Of a stretch of DNA of 64,000 bases, positions 9,216 to 18,377 are shown piece after piece. The notes beneath the pieces were generated by a model, which saw only the letters and a program-made list of their open reading frames with translations, had not been told where the DNA came from and did no database searches. The stretch is from the NCBI RefSeq assembly GCF_902498845.1, contig NZ_CABVLM010000008.1, positions 1 to 64,000 on the forward strand. The letters run 5' to 3'. Made by a program: the position numbers and the translations under genes. Numbering within the stretch: the first letter of the stretch is position 1; every line of letters starts with the position of its first letter. Source of the stretch: Pseudoalteromonas rhizosphaerae (GTDB taxonomy: Bacteria > Pseudomonadota > Gammaproteobacteria > Enterobacterales > Alteromonadaceae).

Positions 9216-10283
9216 TTAGTTTAAATTACACGCTTCAAGGCCTGATAAGCGCATACGCACTTCAAGCTCTGGCAATAGGCGAGGTTTAACACCTTCAAGC
9301 CCTTTCGAAAATGCCCTGATGTGTGCAGGTGTGGTACCACAACAACCGCCAACAATATTGATAAAGCCAGACTTGCCCCAATCGATAATTTCTTGAGCCA
9401 TTTCAGGTGCTTCTAAATCATATTCCCCAAACTCGTTCGGTAAACCAGCATTGGGGTGAACAGAAACAAAGGTTTCGCAAACACGCGATAGTTCTTCTAC
9501 ATATTGGCGCAATAAATCTGGACCTAGCGCGCAGTTCAAGCCAATTGAAATTGGCTTTATATGACGAATAGAATTATAAAATGCTTCGGTGGTTTGCCCT
9601 GACAGCGTACGGCCCGAGGCATCGGTTATGGTGCCAGAGATCATCACAGGCAACTTGCGCCCTGCTTGTTCAAACGCTTCTTCAACCGCGAATGAAGCCG
9701 CTTTTGCATTAAGCGTATCAAAAATTGTTTCTATCAAAATTAAATCAACACCACCTTCCATTAAAGCAAGGGTTGATTCAACATACGCGGTGACTAACTT
9801 ATCAAACGTGACATTGCGATAACCGGGGTCGTTCACATCCGGTGAGATTGAACAGGTTTTTGAGGTTGGCCCTAAAACACCCGCAACATAGCGTGGTTTT
9901 GCTGGATTTTTAGCAGTAAACTCATCACAAATACTGCGTGCTAATTTAGCTGACTCTAAGTTTACTTCACGGCTGATGCTGGCCATATCGTAATCTTCCA
10001 TCGAAATTGTAGTCGAATTAAAGGTGTTGGTTTCGATAATATCGGCACCTGCACTTAAAAAGCCACGATGAATATCAGCAATAATTTTTGGTTGTGTAAT
10101 GCTTAATAAATCATTATTACCTTTAATTAGCACATGCCAGTCTTTAAAGCGCTCGCCACGGTAATCGTGTTCTTCTAATTTGTGTTCTTGGATCATGGTA
10201 CCCATAGCACCATCAAGAATTAAAATACGCTGTTTTAACGCTTCAATTAACTCGGCGCTTTTGTTTTCTAAATTATTCGGCAT
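9216..10283 (-). CDS. Stand-alone homocysteine-binding domain of methionine synthase
   Basis: This 355-residue protein matches the N-terminal homocysteine-methyltransferase module of MetH. It shows [10 protein letters not shown], the [10 protein letters not shown] strand, the GLNCALGP loop with the first zinc Cys, and GGCCGTTP with the other two zinc Cys. It ends at [11 protein letters not shown], exactly at the linker where E. coli MetH passes into the pterin domain. It starts 11 bp inside the 3' end of metA. All zinc ligands are present, so it should be active, presumably docking with the product of the next gene. A frameshift in a single metH is unlikely because each half has its own start, stop and ribosome site. 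Confidence 0.9.
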   Translation of the reverse strand: MPNNLENKSAELIEALKQRILILDGAMGTMIQEHKLEEHDYRGERFKDWHVLIKGNNDLLSITQPKIIADIHRGFLSAGADIIETNTFNSTTISMEDYDMASISREVNLESAKLARSICDEFTAKNPAKPRYVAGVLGPTSKTCSISPDVNDPGYRNVTFDKLVTAYVESTLALMEGGVDLILIETIFDTLNAKAASFAVEEAFEQAGRKLPVMISGTITDASGRTLSGQTTEAFYNSIRHIKPISIGLNCALGPDLLRQYVEELSRVCETFVSVHPNAGLPNEFGEYDLEAPEMAQEIIDWGKSGFINIVGGCCGTTPAHIRAFSKGLEGVKPRLLPELEVRMRLSGLEACNLN

Positions 10284-11220
10284 AGTTGTTAGTCCTTACG
10301 GCTTGGCTAACTAAATTAATATCATAGGGTGTGGTTTGGTACACATAATAATTTAACCAATTCGAAAACAGTAAAAAGGCATGGCTTTGCCAAGTTTTCG
10401 ACGGTTCGTTATCTGGGTTGTTCTCTGGAAAGTAATTTTCAGGCAATGGCGCATCAGGGCCTTTTTCTAAATCGCGCTGATATTCGCCTTTTAAAGTGTC
10501 TGCATCATACTCAGGATGCCCGGTAATATACACTTGGCTGCCGGATTTATTTTTTATTAAGTAAGCGCCTACTTGCTCTGAACCTGCCAGCACAACTAAG
10601 TCATCACAAGCGTTAATTTTTTCGATATCAATATGACCATAACGCGAGTGAGGCACTACAAAGGTATCGTCAAAACCACGCGTTAAGGCTCCATGTTCAA
10701 AGTAACACTTATGGGTAAACACGCCACAGAGCTTATTTTCTTTTAGCTCACGCTTTAGATTATAATGATGAAATAAACCCGCGTGAGCCGCCCAACACGA
10801 AAATAATGTTGAGGTTACATGCTGCTCCGCCCAATCTAAAATTACTTTTAGTTCATCCCAGTAGGCTACATCGTCATATTCTAAATGTGCCAATGGTGCG
10901 CCGGTAATGAGTAATGCATCGTAATTGTTGTCTTTCACTTCAGAGAAATAACGGTAAAAAGTGTCTAAATGCTGCTCTGAATTGCTACTGCTGCGATGAG
11001 TGTCTAAACGTAATAGCTCTACATTCACTTGTAAGGGTGAATTAGCGAGCAAACGAATAAATTGCACCTCGGTTTCTACCTTATTAGGCATTAAGTTTAA
11101 AATCGCCAAGCGCATCGGACGGATCTCTTGGGTTTTAGCGCGGCTTTTTGGCATTACGAATACGTTTTCTTGACGTAACTTCGCAATTGCGGGCAATTCA
11201 TCTTTAACGGTAATAGGCAT
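10273..11220 (-). CDS. metA: Homoserine O-succinyltransferase
   Basis: First committed step of methionine synthesis: acylation of homoserine. The catalytic Cys is in FSCWAAHAG, and the His and Glu of the triad are in [20 protein letters not shown] and [12 protein letters not shown] are family signatures. At the position where Gly goes with succinyl-CoA and Glu with acetyl-CoA (ITGAPLx), this protein has Ala, a small residue that suits succinyl-CoA; that is inference. The start at 11220 ([10 protein letters not shown]) is chosen because GGAG lies 6 bp before it and E. coli MetA begins the same way; an upstream frame to 11247 is also open. It is the first gene of the metA-metH operon. Confidence 0.92.
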   Translation of the reverse strand: MPITVKDELPAIAKLRQENVFVMPKSRAKTQEIRPMRLAILNLMPNKVETEVQFIRLLANSPLQVNVELLRLDTHRSSSNSEQHLDTFYRYFSEVKDNNYDALLITGAPLAHLEYDDVAYWDELKVILDWAEQHVTSTLFSCWAAHAGLFHHYNLKRELKENKLCGVFTHKCYFEHGALTRGFDDTFVVPHSRYGHIDIEKINACDDLVVLAGSEQVGAYLIKNKSGSQVYITGHPEYDADTLKGEYQRDLEKGPDAPLPENYFPENNPDNEPSKTWQSHAFLLFSNWLNYYVYQTTPYDINLVSQAVRTNNYAE

Positions 11221-11278
11221 ACTCATCTCCAAGGCATAATTAACCAATGGCTAATTATGAACGGATAGGTGGAAATTT

Positions 11279-11310
11279 CAACCTCTAGATGTTTAGATGT
11301 CCAAATGAAT
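11279..11310. promoter_or_regulatory. Tandem MetJ-like operator boxes before metA
   Basis: Four consecutive 8-mers lie about 60-90 bp upstream of the metA start. The two middle ones, AGATGTTT (11287-11294) and AGATGTCC (11295-11302), each match 6 of 8 bases of the MetJ half-site AGACGTCT, and the flanking 8-mers are weaker. MetJ with S-adenosylmethionine represses met genes by binding head-to-tail arrays of this box. The position fits repression of the whole metA-metH operon. No other regulator was tested. Confidence 0.5.
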
Positions 11311-11413
11311 TTTAAGATAGAAACAAAATTGAAAGAAGTGCTTAGAATTATTGAATTATATTTGTTTTGATATTTTTTGAATCGCGCTACTAAAGTCAGT
11401 AGCGCATGCGGTT

Positions 11414-12067
11414 TTAAAAACGATAATTAACAGATAAATTAAGTGCGTTAATATCGCCTTGATCAGTATCAAAATATTGATATTCTGCGCTAACTTGCCA
11501 GCGTTGGCTCAACATATAATCAACCCCAGTTCCGAAAGTTACCCCACCTTCATCGTAATTTTGCTCTGTAATAAGTGTAGTTTGTGTATCTGTACCAATT
11601 ACTGCTTCTGCAAATTTTCTTAAGTCGCCGCCATCGTAACTTAATTTGTTTCTGCCATACCCCCCAAATAAAAACACATCAACTCTAGGTGAAATTGGGT
11701 AGTTAGCTTTTACAAAAATGCTCGTTTGTAAATTGAGTCCTGAATCAACTTGGCCTCGGATAAATTCTGATGTAAGCGAACCATCCTGTTGGTTTTGAGT
11801 ATAAACAAACCCGTTTAGCGGCGTTGCCTCTTTATTTAATCCAAAGCCTACACGCCCTTCTAATGCAAAGTATCGTGAAAACTGATAACCAAAACGACCG
11901 TAAAATGTGGTAAATTGAACGCTATTACTCTCATATACATCAACTTGTGTTGAGCCTATCCCTACACCTTGATAAAAGCCGTTCACATGGAGTATTTCAG
12001 CATTGCTCGAAACAGAGTAACCACACAAAATGATCGAAGTAAGGCACGTAAACAATTTTAATTTCAT
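11414..12067 (-). CDS. Outer-membrane beta-barrel protein (OmpA/opacity-like)
   Basis: The 217-residue protein has a signal peptide (cleavage near SVSSNAEI) and then alternating amphipathic strands that end in an aromatic residue (LNLSVNYRF), the usual C-terminal signal for barrel insertion. FYQGVGIGSTQVDVYE, GRFGYQFSRYFALEGRVGFG and SAEYQYFDTDQGDINAL fit an eight-strand outer-membrane barrel of the OmpA-like/OMP_b-brl type. A paralogue with the same closing motif lies just to its right (12229-12837). The function is not known; both could be surface or adhesion proteins. Confidence 0.75.
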   Translation of the reverse strand: MKLKLFTCLTSIILCGYSVSSNAEILHVNGFYQGVGIGSTQVDVYESNSVQFTTFYGRFGYQFSRYFALEGRVGFGLNKEATPLNGFVYTQNQQDGSLTSEFIRGQVDSGLNLQTSIFVKANYPISPRVDVFLFGGYGRNKLSYDGGDLRKFAEAVIGTDTQTTLITEQNYDEGGVTFGTGVDYMLSQRWQVSAEYQYFDTDQGDINALNLSVNYRF

Positions 12068-12228
12068 AATTATTCCTTTTATTACTTAAAGACATTCCTC
12101 CTCCCTATGAACTTCCTTATTAGATTAATATAAAAAGTTATTCCAATATTTAATTTGAAGCATAGGAAAAAGTAAAAAATTACTACTGCATATAATGAAG
12201 TAGCTGCAAAACTATAATAAACTCAAAT

Positions 12229-12837
12229 TTAGAAGTGATAGTTTATATTGAAATTGATAGCCTCAGTCTCGCTATGGTCTTGATCAAAGTACTGATATTC
12301 AATTGCAATCTGCCAATTTTTTGTCAAAAAATATTGCCCCCCAAATCCGGCAGCTAAACCCGACTCACTAAAATCAGCATTTAACCGTGGTGGATAAAAT
12401 ATTCCTTCTGCATCATAAATACCTCGAATCTTATAGCTACTATAGTAGTAACCTGCACTAGCAAAAAAAGAAACAGCGTCGAATAAAGGGTAAATAGCTT
12501 TTAAAGCAACTCCATATTGACTATTTAACTTGGCTTCATTCCTAAAACTAGTATAATCAGTACTATCATCAAATGAGAAAAAGTGTTCTTTTGATTCATC
12601 GTTATCAATAGCGAAACCAGCTCTTCCTTCAATGCTAAAATTCGGATGAAATTGATATCCTATAATTGGACTCACGACTAGAAAATCGTAATCATCAGTA
12701 AAACCTTTATCTCCATGTTTAAGAGTTTGATCGCCCACAGCCCCTCCTGAATACAGGTGCTTAGAGTTTAATTGGCCATAAGCCGATGTAGATAACACTG
12801 CTAGAATAGTTATTATTAAATAGATGAGTTTCTGCAT
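12229..12837 (-). CDS. Outer-membrane beta-barrel protein, paralogue
   Basis: About 202 residues from the ATG at 12837, which has AAGGA shortly before it and opens a good signal peptide (MQKLIYLIITILAVLSTSAYG). An earlier in-frame ATG at 12909 would put 24 unlikely residues in front. Strands such as GYQFHPNFSIEGRAGFAID and WQIAIEYQYFDQDHSETEAINFNINYHF repeat the pattern of the neighbour at 11414 and end in Phe. The two are probably an old tandem duplication. The function is unknown. Confidence 0.75.
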   Translation of the reverse strand: MQKLIYLIITILAVLSTSAYGQLNSKHLYSGGAVGDQTLKHGDKGFTDDYDFLVVSPIIGYQFHPNFSIEGRAGFAIDNDESKEHFFSFDDSTDYTSFRNEAKLNSQYGVALKAIYPLFDAVSFFASAGYYYSSYKIRGIYDAEGIFYPPRLNADFSESGLAAGFGGQYFLTKNWQIAIEYQYFDQDHSETEAINFNINYHF

Positions 12838-13040
12838 TGTAATTTCCTTTTCAAAACAATTGTTAACACTATGCAACCATTTTAACATCCAAACAACAAG
12901 CCAATACAATATAAAACAACTTACTACACTTTCTTACAACCCACTTGACTTTGAAAAGCTACGCCATTCGTTGACTGTTTCACCTATGAGCCACTACAAT
13001 ACAACATTGAAATTTTTATTATTATTTGAAGGCTCCTTCC

Positions 13041-14714
13041 ATGGTTTTACCTGATAAGTTTATTTTCTCGATGAGTCGAGTATCTAAGGTTGTGCCACCT
13101 AAACGCACTATCTTAAAAGATATTTCTTTGCATTTTTTCCCGGGCGCAAAAATTGGTGTACTTGGTTTAAACGGTTCTGGTAAATCAACGTTGCTACGTA
13201 TTATGGCCGGCCTTGATCAAGAGTTTGAAGGTGAGGCATATCCTCAACCGGGCACTAAAATTGGTTACTTACCGCAAGAGCCTATTCTAGATGAAAGTAA
13301 AACAGTTCGTGAAACTGTGGAAGAAGCAGTCAGCGAAGTTAAAAACGCGCTTAACCGTCTTGATGAAGTATATAACGAATACGCGATGGAAGATGCTGAC
13401 TTTGACGCTCTAGCCAAAGAGCAAGGTGAGCTTGAAGCAATTATTCAAGCCCACGATGGTCATAATATCGACAACGTATTAGAGCGCGCCGCAGATGCCC
13501 TGCGCTTACCTGAGTGGGATGCTAAAATTGAATTCTTGTCAGGTGGTGAGCGTCGCCGAGTGGCTATCTGTCGTTTACTGCTTGAAAAACCAGATATGCT
13601 TATCCTCGATGAGCCGACTAACCACTTAGATGCAGAATCTGTAGCATGGCTTGAGCGCTTCTTGCATGATTACGAAGGCACTGTTGTGGCGGTAACCCAT
13701 GACCGTTACTTCCTCGATAATGTAGCTGGCTGGATCTTAGAGCTTGACCGTGGTGAAGGTATTCCATGGGAAGGTAATTATTCTTCTTGGCTTGAGCAAA
13801 AAGATGCGCGCCTGCAGCAAGAGCAAAAGTCTGAAAAAGCCCGTCAAAAATCAATTGCACAAGAACTTGAGTGGGTACGTTCAAACCAAAAAGGTCGTCA
13901 AGCTAAGTCAAAAGCGCGTATGTCGCAATTTACTGAAATGCAGCAGTCTGATTACCAAAAACGTAATGAAACCAACGAGCTATTTATTCCACCTGGACCA
14001 CGTTTAGGTGATCAAGTTATTGAAGTTAAAAACTTGAAGAAAAGCTTTGGCGATCGCGTGTTAATTGATGATCTAAGCTTTACTGTGCCTAAAGGCGCAA
14101 TTGTTGGCATTATCGGTGCCAATGGCGCAGGTAAATCAACGCTGTTTAAAATGCTCAGTGGTGAAGACAAACAAGACAGCGGTGAAATTAACCTAGGTGA
14201 AACGGTTGAACTGGCAACCGTTGATCAGTTCCGTGGCAATATGGACGACAGCAATACTGTTTTCCAAGAAATTTCAAACGGCCAAGACGTACTAAAAATT
14301 GGTAACTTTGAATTCCAAAGCCGTGCCTATGTTAGTCGCTTTAACTTCAAAGGTAACGATCAGCAAAAATTTGTTAAGGACTTGTCAGGTGGTGAACGCA
14401 ACCGCTTACACTTAGCTAAGTTATTAAAAGCCGGTGGCAACGTTATCCTGCTGGATGAGCCAACCAATGATTTGGACGTTGAAACATTACGTGCCCTTGA
14501 GAACGCTATTTTAGAATTCCCAGGCTGCGTTATGTGTATCTCGCATGACCGTTGGTTCTTAGACCGTATTGCAACACATATTCTTGATTACCGTGACGAA
14601 GGCCAAATTAACTTCTTCGATGGTAACTACACTGAATATGAAGAATGGCTTAAAAAGACCTTAGGCACTGCGGCTACGCAACCTAAACGTATTAAGTACA
14701 AGAAGATAGGTTAA
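13041..14714 (+). CDS. ettA: Energy-dependent translational throttle protein EttA (ABC-F)
   Basis: An ABC-F protein that binds the ribosomal E site and gates entry into elongation according to ATP/ADP. It has two ABC domains (about residues 20-255 and 320-545), each with Walker A (GLNGSGKST; GANGAGKST), an LSGGE signature and Walker B (LILDEPTNHLD; ILLDEPTNDLD). They are joined by the P-site tRNA-interaction linker (about 240-310, EWVRSNQKGRQAKSKARM). There are no membrane segments. The VSKVVPPKR N-terminus and the RIKYKKI end match E. coli EttA. The ATG at 13041 is preferred over a TTG at 13026 because GAAGG lies 8 bp before it. Confidence 0.93.
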   Translation: MVLPDKFIFSMSRVSKVVPPKRTILKDISLHFFPGAKIGVLGLNGSGKSTLLRIMAGLDQEFEGEAYPQPGTKIGYLPQEPILDESKTVRETVEEAVSEVKNALNRLDEVYNEYAMEDADFDALAKEQGELEAIIQAHDGHNIDNVLERAADALRLPEWDAKIEFLSGGERRRVAICRLLLEKPDMLILDEPTNHLDAESVAWLERFLHDYEGTVVAVTHDRYFLDNVAGWILELDRGEGIPWEGNYSSWLEQKDARLQQEQKSEKARQKSIAQELEWVRSNQKGRQAKSKARMSQFTEMQQSDYQKRNETNELFIPPGPRLGDQVIEVKNLKKSFGDRVLIDDLSFTVPKGAIVGIIGANGAGKSTLFKMLSGEDKQDSGEINLGETVELATVDQFRGNMDDSNTVFQEISNGQDVLKIGNFEFQSRAYVSRFNFKGNDQQKFVKDLSGGERNRLHLAKLLKAGGNVILLDEPTNDLDVETLRALENAILEFPGCVMCISHDRWFLDRIATHILDYRDEGQINFFDGNYTEYEEWLKKTLGTAATQPKRIKYKKIG

Positions 14715-14737
14715 GTTCTAGGTTCTAAAAATATTTT

Positions 14738-14768
14738 AAGCCCCACATTTATGTGGGGCTTTTTTTAT
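14738..14768 (+). terminator. Terminator of ettA
   Basis: AAGCCCCACAT pairs with ATGTGGGGCTT followed by a run of Ts, 24 bp after the ettA stop. Confidence 0.85.
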
Positions 14769-14812
14769 TAACCTAGAATCTAGATCAGGGATTCACGATC
14801 CAGAGTTCAGCT

Positions 14813-14976
14813 TATACCAATCGTGTTAAGTTACTGACCATTTATAGCGACAGATAAATGGAGTGATAACAAGACATAAATTTTGACATGTAGTTGTTCT
14901 ACATGAAAAATTTATAACGCAGTTAGCGCTTTATTTAGCTCGCTAGAATGGTTAAATATTTAAGTCGATTGGTATT
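14813..14976. mobile_element. MITE-like element with ATACCAATCG ends
   Basis: About 162 bp bounded by ATACCAATCG (14814-14823) and its exact complement CGATTGGTAT (14966-14975). The inverted similarity continues imperfectly for some 40 bp inward (CCATT..TAGCGA / TCGCTA..AATGG). It contains no reading frame, and a TA or TTA at each edge could be a target duplication. This is the pattern of a non-autonomous miniature element mobilised by a transposase encoded elsewhere. Confidence 0.6.
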
Positions 14977-15039
14977 AATTACACATACTGACTAAAAAAC
15001 AGGCTACACTTAATCCTAATACTCCTAAAAGGAATAATG

Positions 15040-15402
15040 ATGGAAAACCGCCGACATTACACGCGCATTTTATTTTCAACTCCCGCGCATTTAACCAATA
15101 ATACCCATAGTTACCCCTGCCAGTTGCTCGATATATCATTAAATGGCGCTCTGGTTAGTCGCAATAATAACTTTAACTTTACAAAAAATAGTAGTGCTAT
15201 TCTTGCCTTTAAACTCCCGCAAAGTGAAGTAATCATCGCGATGACTGTCACTATTTGCCATATCGAACAACAACATATAGGTTTAAAATGTACCCATATT
15301 GATATAGATAGTATTACCCATTTAAAGCGTTTAATTGAGTTAAACCTCGCTGACGATACACTACTGCACCGTGAACTTGAGAGTTTGATCCACAGTGCGT
15401 AA
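15040..15402 (+). CDS. PilZ-domain protein, predicted c-di-GMP receptor
   Basis: A 120-residue protein that is nearly all one PilZ barrel. Both c-di-GMP contact motifs are visible: RxxxR at residues 5-9 (RHYTR) and the D-x-S-x-x-G loop in LDISLNGALV. The remainder is beta strands. Two ATGs are adjacent (15037 and 15040), and the second leaves a better 6-bp gap after AAAAGGA. There is no partner gene in an operon, so the output it controls cannot be inferred. Confidence 0.85.
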   Translation: MENRRHYTRILFSTPAHLTNNTHSYPCQLLDISLNGALVSRNNNFNFTKNSSAILAFKLPQSEVIIAMTVTICHIEQQHIGLKCTHIDIDSITHLKRLIELNLADDTLLHRELESLIHSA

Positions 15403-15468
15403 AGCAAGTAACTGGATTGAAATTGCCCTGTAGGTTACCCTAGAGAAAATTCGCAACGCAATCTGACT

Positions 15469-16377
15469 ATGGCTCTTAATCAACACTTACCGCTGGTTTA
15501 TCACCCTAACTATTCGTTTAACTTTGATCCTAACCATCGTTTTGTAATGAGTAAATTTGCCCATTTATACCAACAAGTAAAAGCACTTGGTTTGGCGAAT
15601 AGCAACCTAATCACACCTGAACTTGGCAGCCCTGAGGCGCTTGAATTGGTACATTGTGATAATTACATTCAAGATTTATGGCATAACCGCTTAGATGATA
15701 AAGCGATGCGTCGTATTGGGCTACCTTGGTCTGAACAATTAATGGCACGAACTTTTACCGCACCTCAAGGCACGTTGCAAACTGCGCGCTTAGCTCTTGA
15801 GCACGGCATTGCATGCCATTTAGCCGGCGGTACACACCACGCTCACAGCGATTTTGGCTCTGGCTATTGTATGGTCAACGACCTAGCCTTTACTGCACAA
15901 ACGCTGATTCAATCAGCTGAAGTGACCAATGTATTGATTTTTGACTTAGATGTACACCAAGGCGATGGCACCGCAGCCATGTTACAACACCAACCATATG
16001 CATATACCTGCTCGATTCATTGTGAAAAGAATTTTCCATTTCGCAAATCCGCCAGCGATCTCGACATTGGTTTAGCTAATAATATGCAAGATGATGAATA
16101 TTTAGGGGTTGTTGATGATACCTTGCGCTTTTTACTCAAAGAACTTAACCCTGATTTAGTGCTTTATGATGCAGGTGTCGACATTTGGCAGCAAGATGGT
16201 TTAGGTAAACTTGATATTAGCTGGCAAGGCATTGAAAAACGAGATCACTTAGTGTTTAAGCGCTGTATTGAGCACAATACGCCAGTGGCAAGCGTGATTG
16301 GCGGAGGTTATGATAGAAATCACTTGCGCCTTGCAAAACGCCACGCAATTGTTATAGAGCAAGCCGCGCTGTTTTAA
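15469..16377 (+). CDS. Histone deacetylase-family (AcuC/AphA-like) amidohydrolase
   Basis: A 302-residue zinc hydrolase of the arginase/deacetylase fold. The catalytic pair of His sits in AGGTHHAHSDFGSGYC, the zinc ligands D-x-H are in IFDLDVHQGDGT, and the third ligand and final loop are in YDAGVDIWQQDGLG and GGGYDRN. In bacteria this family deacetylates acetyl-lysine proteins, acetylpolyamines or acetoin-related substrates, and sequence alone does not choose among them. It is a single gene. Confidence 0.85.
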   Translation: MALNQHLPLVYHPNYSFNFDPNHRFVMSKFAHLYQQVKALGLANSNLITPELGSPEALELVHCDNYIQDLWHNRLDDKAMRRIGLPWSEQLMARTFTAPQGTLQTARLALEHGIACHLAGGTHHAHSDFGSGYCMVNDLAFTAQTLIQSAEVTNVLIFDLDVHQGDGTAAMLQHQPYAYTCSIHCEKNFPFRKSASDLDIGLANNMQDDEYLGVVDDTLRFLLKELNPDLVLYDAGVDIWQQDGLGKLDISWQGIEKRDHLVFKRCIEHNTPVASVIGGGYDRNHLRLAKRHAIVIEQAALF

Positions 16378-16448
16378 AAGCAGAGTATAAAACTGCTAAA
16401 ACAGTATTTTTGACTACACTTTAAATTCATACCTTTATTGAGATCGTT

Positions 16449-17123
16449 ATGCGACTGTTGTTTATTTTGTTACTTGCATTTATGTCGAGTATTGCCAACG
16501 CCGAAGAAGAAGCTGTAAAAGAAGAGCTTCCGCCGATTAACCCAGCTTACAATGCAGAGCATGCTATGGTGCTCGTTAATCAAGGCTCGCGTATTTTTGC
16601 TGTTAACCTACCGACTTATAAATTACCTCACGATGTGCAAGTTGTTTATCAAATTGAAAACCCAGATGTCGCTTTTTTAAGCCTGGTACGTGATGCAGAG
16701 CTTATTACTATCAAACCACAACCGTTTAATATTCAACGCCTAATGCGTGGCGAAGAACTAACAATTACGGCAGATGTGTATGCCGGACACTACCAGCGCG
16801 ATGGCAGTTTGGTTTATCAACATAGACCGATTGTAATGAGTAAATTACTTTATGCGCGGGAATTAACTGATTTGAACGAATCATCGCAGTGGCAAGAATA
16901 CGACATGATCACCCTCAAAAATAATGAGCGAATTTATATCCATAAAATAACCCAAGCGCCGAGTTTTAATCACCTTATTTTTGCAGATTTAACCAATGCC
17001 TGTTTGCAAAAATTTCGCACATCAAAACGCGTCCCAAATGCTAGCGAATTAACCTATAAATTTGCCAACTGTGGCACCTTAAAACCGCTCTATTTTGATG
17101 CTGAAGATTTGCAGTCAAAGTGA
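16449..17123 (+). CDS. Secreted protein of unknown function
   Basis: 224 residues with a signal peptide (MRLLFILLLAFMSSIANA) and a cluster of acidic residues just after it. The mature part looks beta-rich, with HDVQVVYQIENPDVAFLSLV and ELTITADVYAGHYQRDGSLVYQHRPIVM. Two Cys lie near the C-terminus (NACLQKF and KFANCGTL) and could form a disulfide. I do not recognise the family. It lies downstream of the deacetylase gene in the same direction, 71 bp apart, and borders the accessory island. Confidence 0.6.
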   Translation: MRLLFILLLAFMSSIANAEEEAVKEELPPINPAYNAEHAMVLVNQGSRIFAVNLPTYKLPHDVQVVYQIENPDVAFLSLVRDAELITIKPQPFNIQRLMRGEELTITADVYAGHYQRDGSLVYQHRPIVMSKLLYARELTDLNESSQWQEYDMITLKNNERIYIHKITQAPSFNHLIFADLTNACLQKFRTSKRVPNASELTYKFANCGTLKPLYFDAEDLQSK

Positions 17124-17209
17124 CTGAAAACTCAACGAGGTATGTGAAATGTTGTTAATAACATTGAAAAACATGTTTGCTTGTTTATCAGGCATCACTT
17201 GCTCTCCCC

Positions 17210-17389
17210 TGTAGTAAACATAAGACGCCCATCACTACCATAAAATTGTATCCAATGGTTATCCCATTGAAGGTATTGCATTATCTACTTCAACACCTTC
17301 ACCACGCCAATAATCATCAGTCCATTTCATCCCTGCTGAACTAGCAGTGCTGAAAAAACACATAACAAGAAAACACTTACTTTAAACAT
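17210..17389 (-). pseudogene. Broken small secreted-protein gene (first copy)
   Basis: The complement begins with an ATG at 17389 and a signal-like start, MFKVSVFLLCVFS. It then continues only if the frame is changed twice: TASSAGMKWTDDYWRGEGVEVD in a second frame, and MQYLQWDNHWIQFYG...FTTGESK in a third that ends in a stop. The 5' part recurs at 20690-20779. It is probably a dead immunity or secreted gene at the far end of the Rhs island. Confidence 0.55.
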
Positions 17390-17549
17390 ATTAAACTCTC
17401 AACAAAGTTATTTTAAATTTTTAACATAAAGCTTTAATCGCAATAAAATAAAAAGGCAAAAAGAAAGACCTGACCCTACTCACTCTCCCAAAAAGTTATT
17501 TTAACTATTACTACAAAGTTTTAATCGCAATAAAAGGAAATATCTGACT
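17390..17549. repeat. Island repeat R2, two partial copies
   Basis: Two related AT-rich blocks (17390-17479 and 17491-17549) share the pattern attaaactc..caacaa.gtt, GTTATTTTAA and CTTTAATCGCAATAAAA, ending in an aagacctgaccct or atatctgactct motif. Closely similar blocks occur at 20780-20865 and 21581-21668. Each block touches the 3' end of a leftward candidate immunity gene; here it is the gene at 17550. Confidence 0.7.
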
Positions 17550-17912
17550 CTATTTACTTCTCTTTTGGTGAATCATCTCCTCGCTATATTTGATTATTTT
17601 AGCTTTGAAAGAGAACATATATACAGCTACAGCCATTAACATTGGAATATGATATTCATAAAAAAAGCTAAAAGAGCAAATTATTAATGATATAAAGTAA
17701 TTAATTAATACAACTCCCTTCAACAACTTATTTTTTAAAACTAATAATCTTAAACTTTTCCAAAAAATTAACGCAATAACTCCAGCTAGTAAAAATAAAT
17801 ATGTTTCAACAGCAGCTTTTGTTGCTGCAACTAACGGCAAAAATAATATTAAAGCTATGGAAATGGCATAAATCATAACTTGCCCTTTAATTTCCGCTTT
17901 CTTTTTCGACAT
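17550..17912 (-). CDS. Four-span membrane protein, candidate immunity to Rhs tip 3
   Basis: The 120-residue product has four hydrophobic spans (about 13-30, 36-53, 63-82 and 88-106) and a basic tail. Its start codon lies inside the end of the degraded Rhs toxin tip and overlaps it by 26 bp in another frame, the usual toxin-immunity arrangement. A membrane immunity protein would suit a membrane-acting or pore-forming toxin, but that is inference. No family was recognised. The 3' end abuts repeat R2. Confidence 0.55.
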   Translation of the reverse strand: MSKKKAEIKGQVMIYAISIALILFLPLVAATKAAVETYLFLLAGVIALIFWKSLRLLVLKNKLLKGVVLINYFISLIICSFSFFYEYHIPMLMAVAVYMFSFKAKIIKYSEEMIHQKRSK

Positions 17913-18306
17913 AGTTTGTCATCCCCTGTACGATCCCAGTGCCATGAACGCCGTTTAACAGACCAATATTATCAAGTGTCTGTCCCAATGGTTTATATAT
18001 ATTGATACCCCTTCCCCACAGGTCCTAAAACTACACCAACTGCATTTTGAGAACTTGGCACCAAACCATATGCAACAAGTGAAAAAAATGTTGAGTTTAG
18101 CATTGCAGGAATGGTAGCTGGTGCTCCTACAACCAATGCTGTAACGCCAGCCGCTGAAGCCCATTCTTCTTTCGTTGTTTCATTATAGCTTTTCAAATTT
18201 TCCTTAAGGTGACGGCGCCATTGGCAAACTTTCCACCCGTAAGTTTAGACACGGTGCCGCCCACAATCCCTGCAATCGCGGTACGGCTATATGCATTACC
18301 AAATTC
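17887..18306 (-). pseudogene. Displaced Rhs C-terminal tip 3, frameshifted
   Basis: The right part (18209-18306) encodes SRTAIAGIVGGTVSKLTGGKFANGAVT, nearly the same as the pre-toxin part of Rhs tip 1 at about 22790-22880. After a frameshift near 18200 it continues as LKSYNETTKEEWASAAGVTAL with a hydrophobic stretch (MLNSTFFSLVAYGLVPS). A second shift at the (TA)n run near 17995-18003 is needed to read on to YKPLGQTLDNIGLLNGVHGTG and the stop at 17887. The toxin activity is unknown. The upstream part is cut off by the hairpin repeat at 18322-18377. Confidence 0.65.
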
Positions 18307-18321
18307 AGTAAGGAATCAGCA

Positions 18322-18377
18322 GGGTCAGGTCTTGCATCTTGCCTTTTACTATAAAAGTCAAAAAGAAGACCTGACCC
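18322..18377. repeat. REP-like hairpin GGGTCAGGTCTT...AAGACCTGACCC
   Basis: A perfect 12-bp inverted repeat encloses a loop of about 32 nt with a gcatcttgccttttact core. The same hairpin occurs at 20577-20632 and 21514-21569, and single right halves occur at 17468-17478, 20674-20685, 21657-21668 and 24717-24728. Palindromes of this size resemble REP elements moved by Y1 REP-associated transposases. No such transposase is in the window. Confidence 0.75.

Noticed and set aside
9200-9220. Frameshift joining the two metH halves
   Set aside because: The stop, ribosome site and new ATG are all well formed, and the break is at a domain linker, so two genes are more likely than an error.
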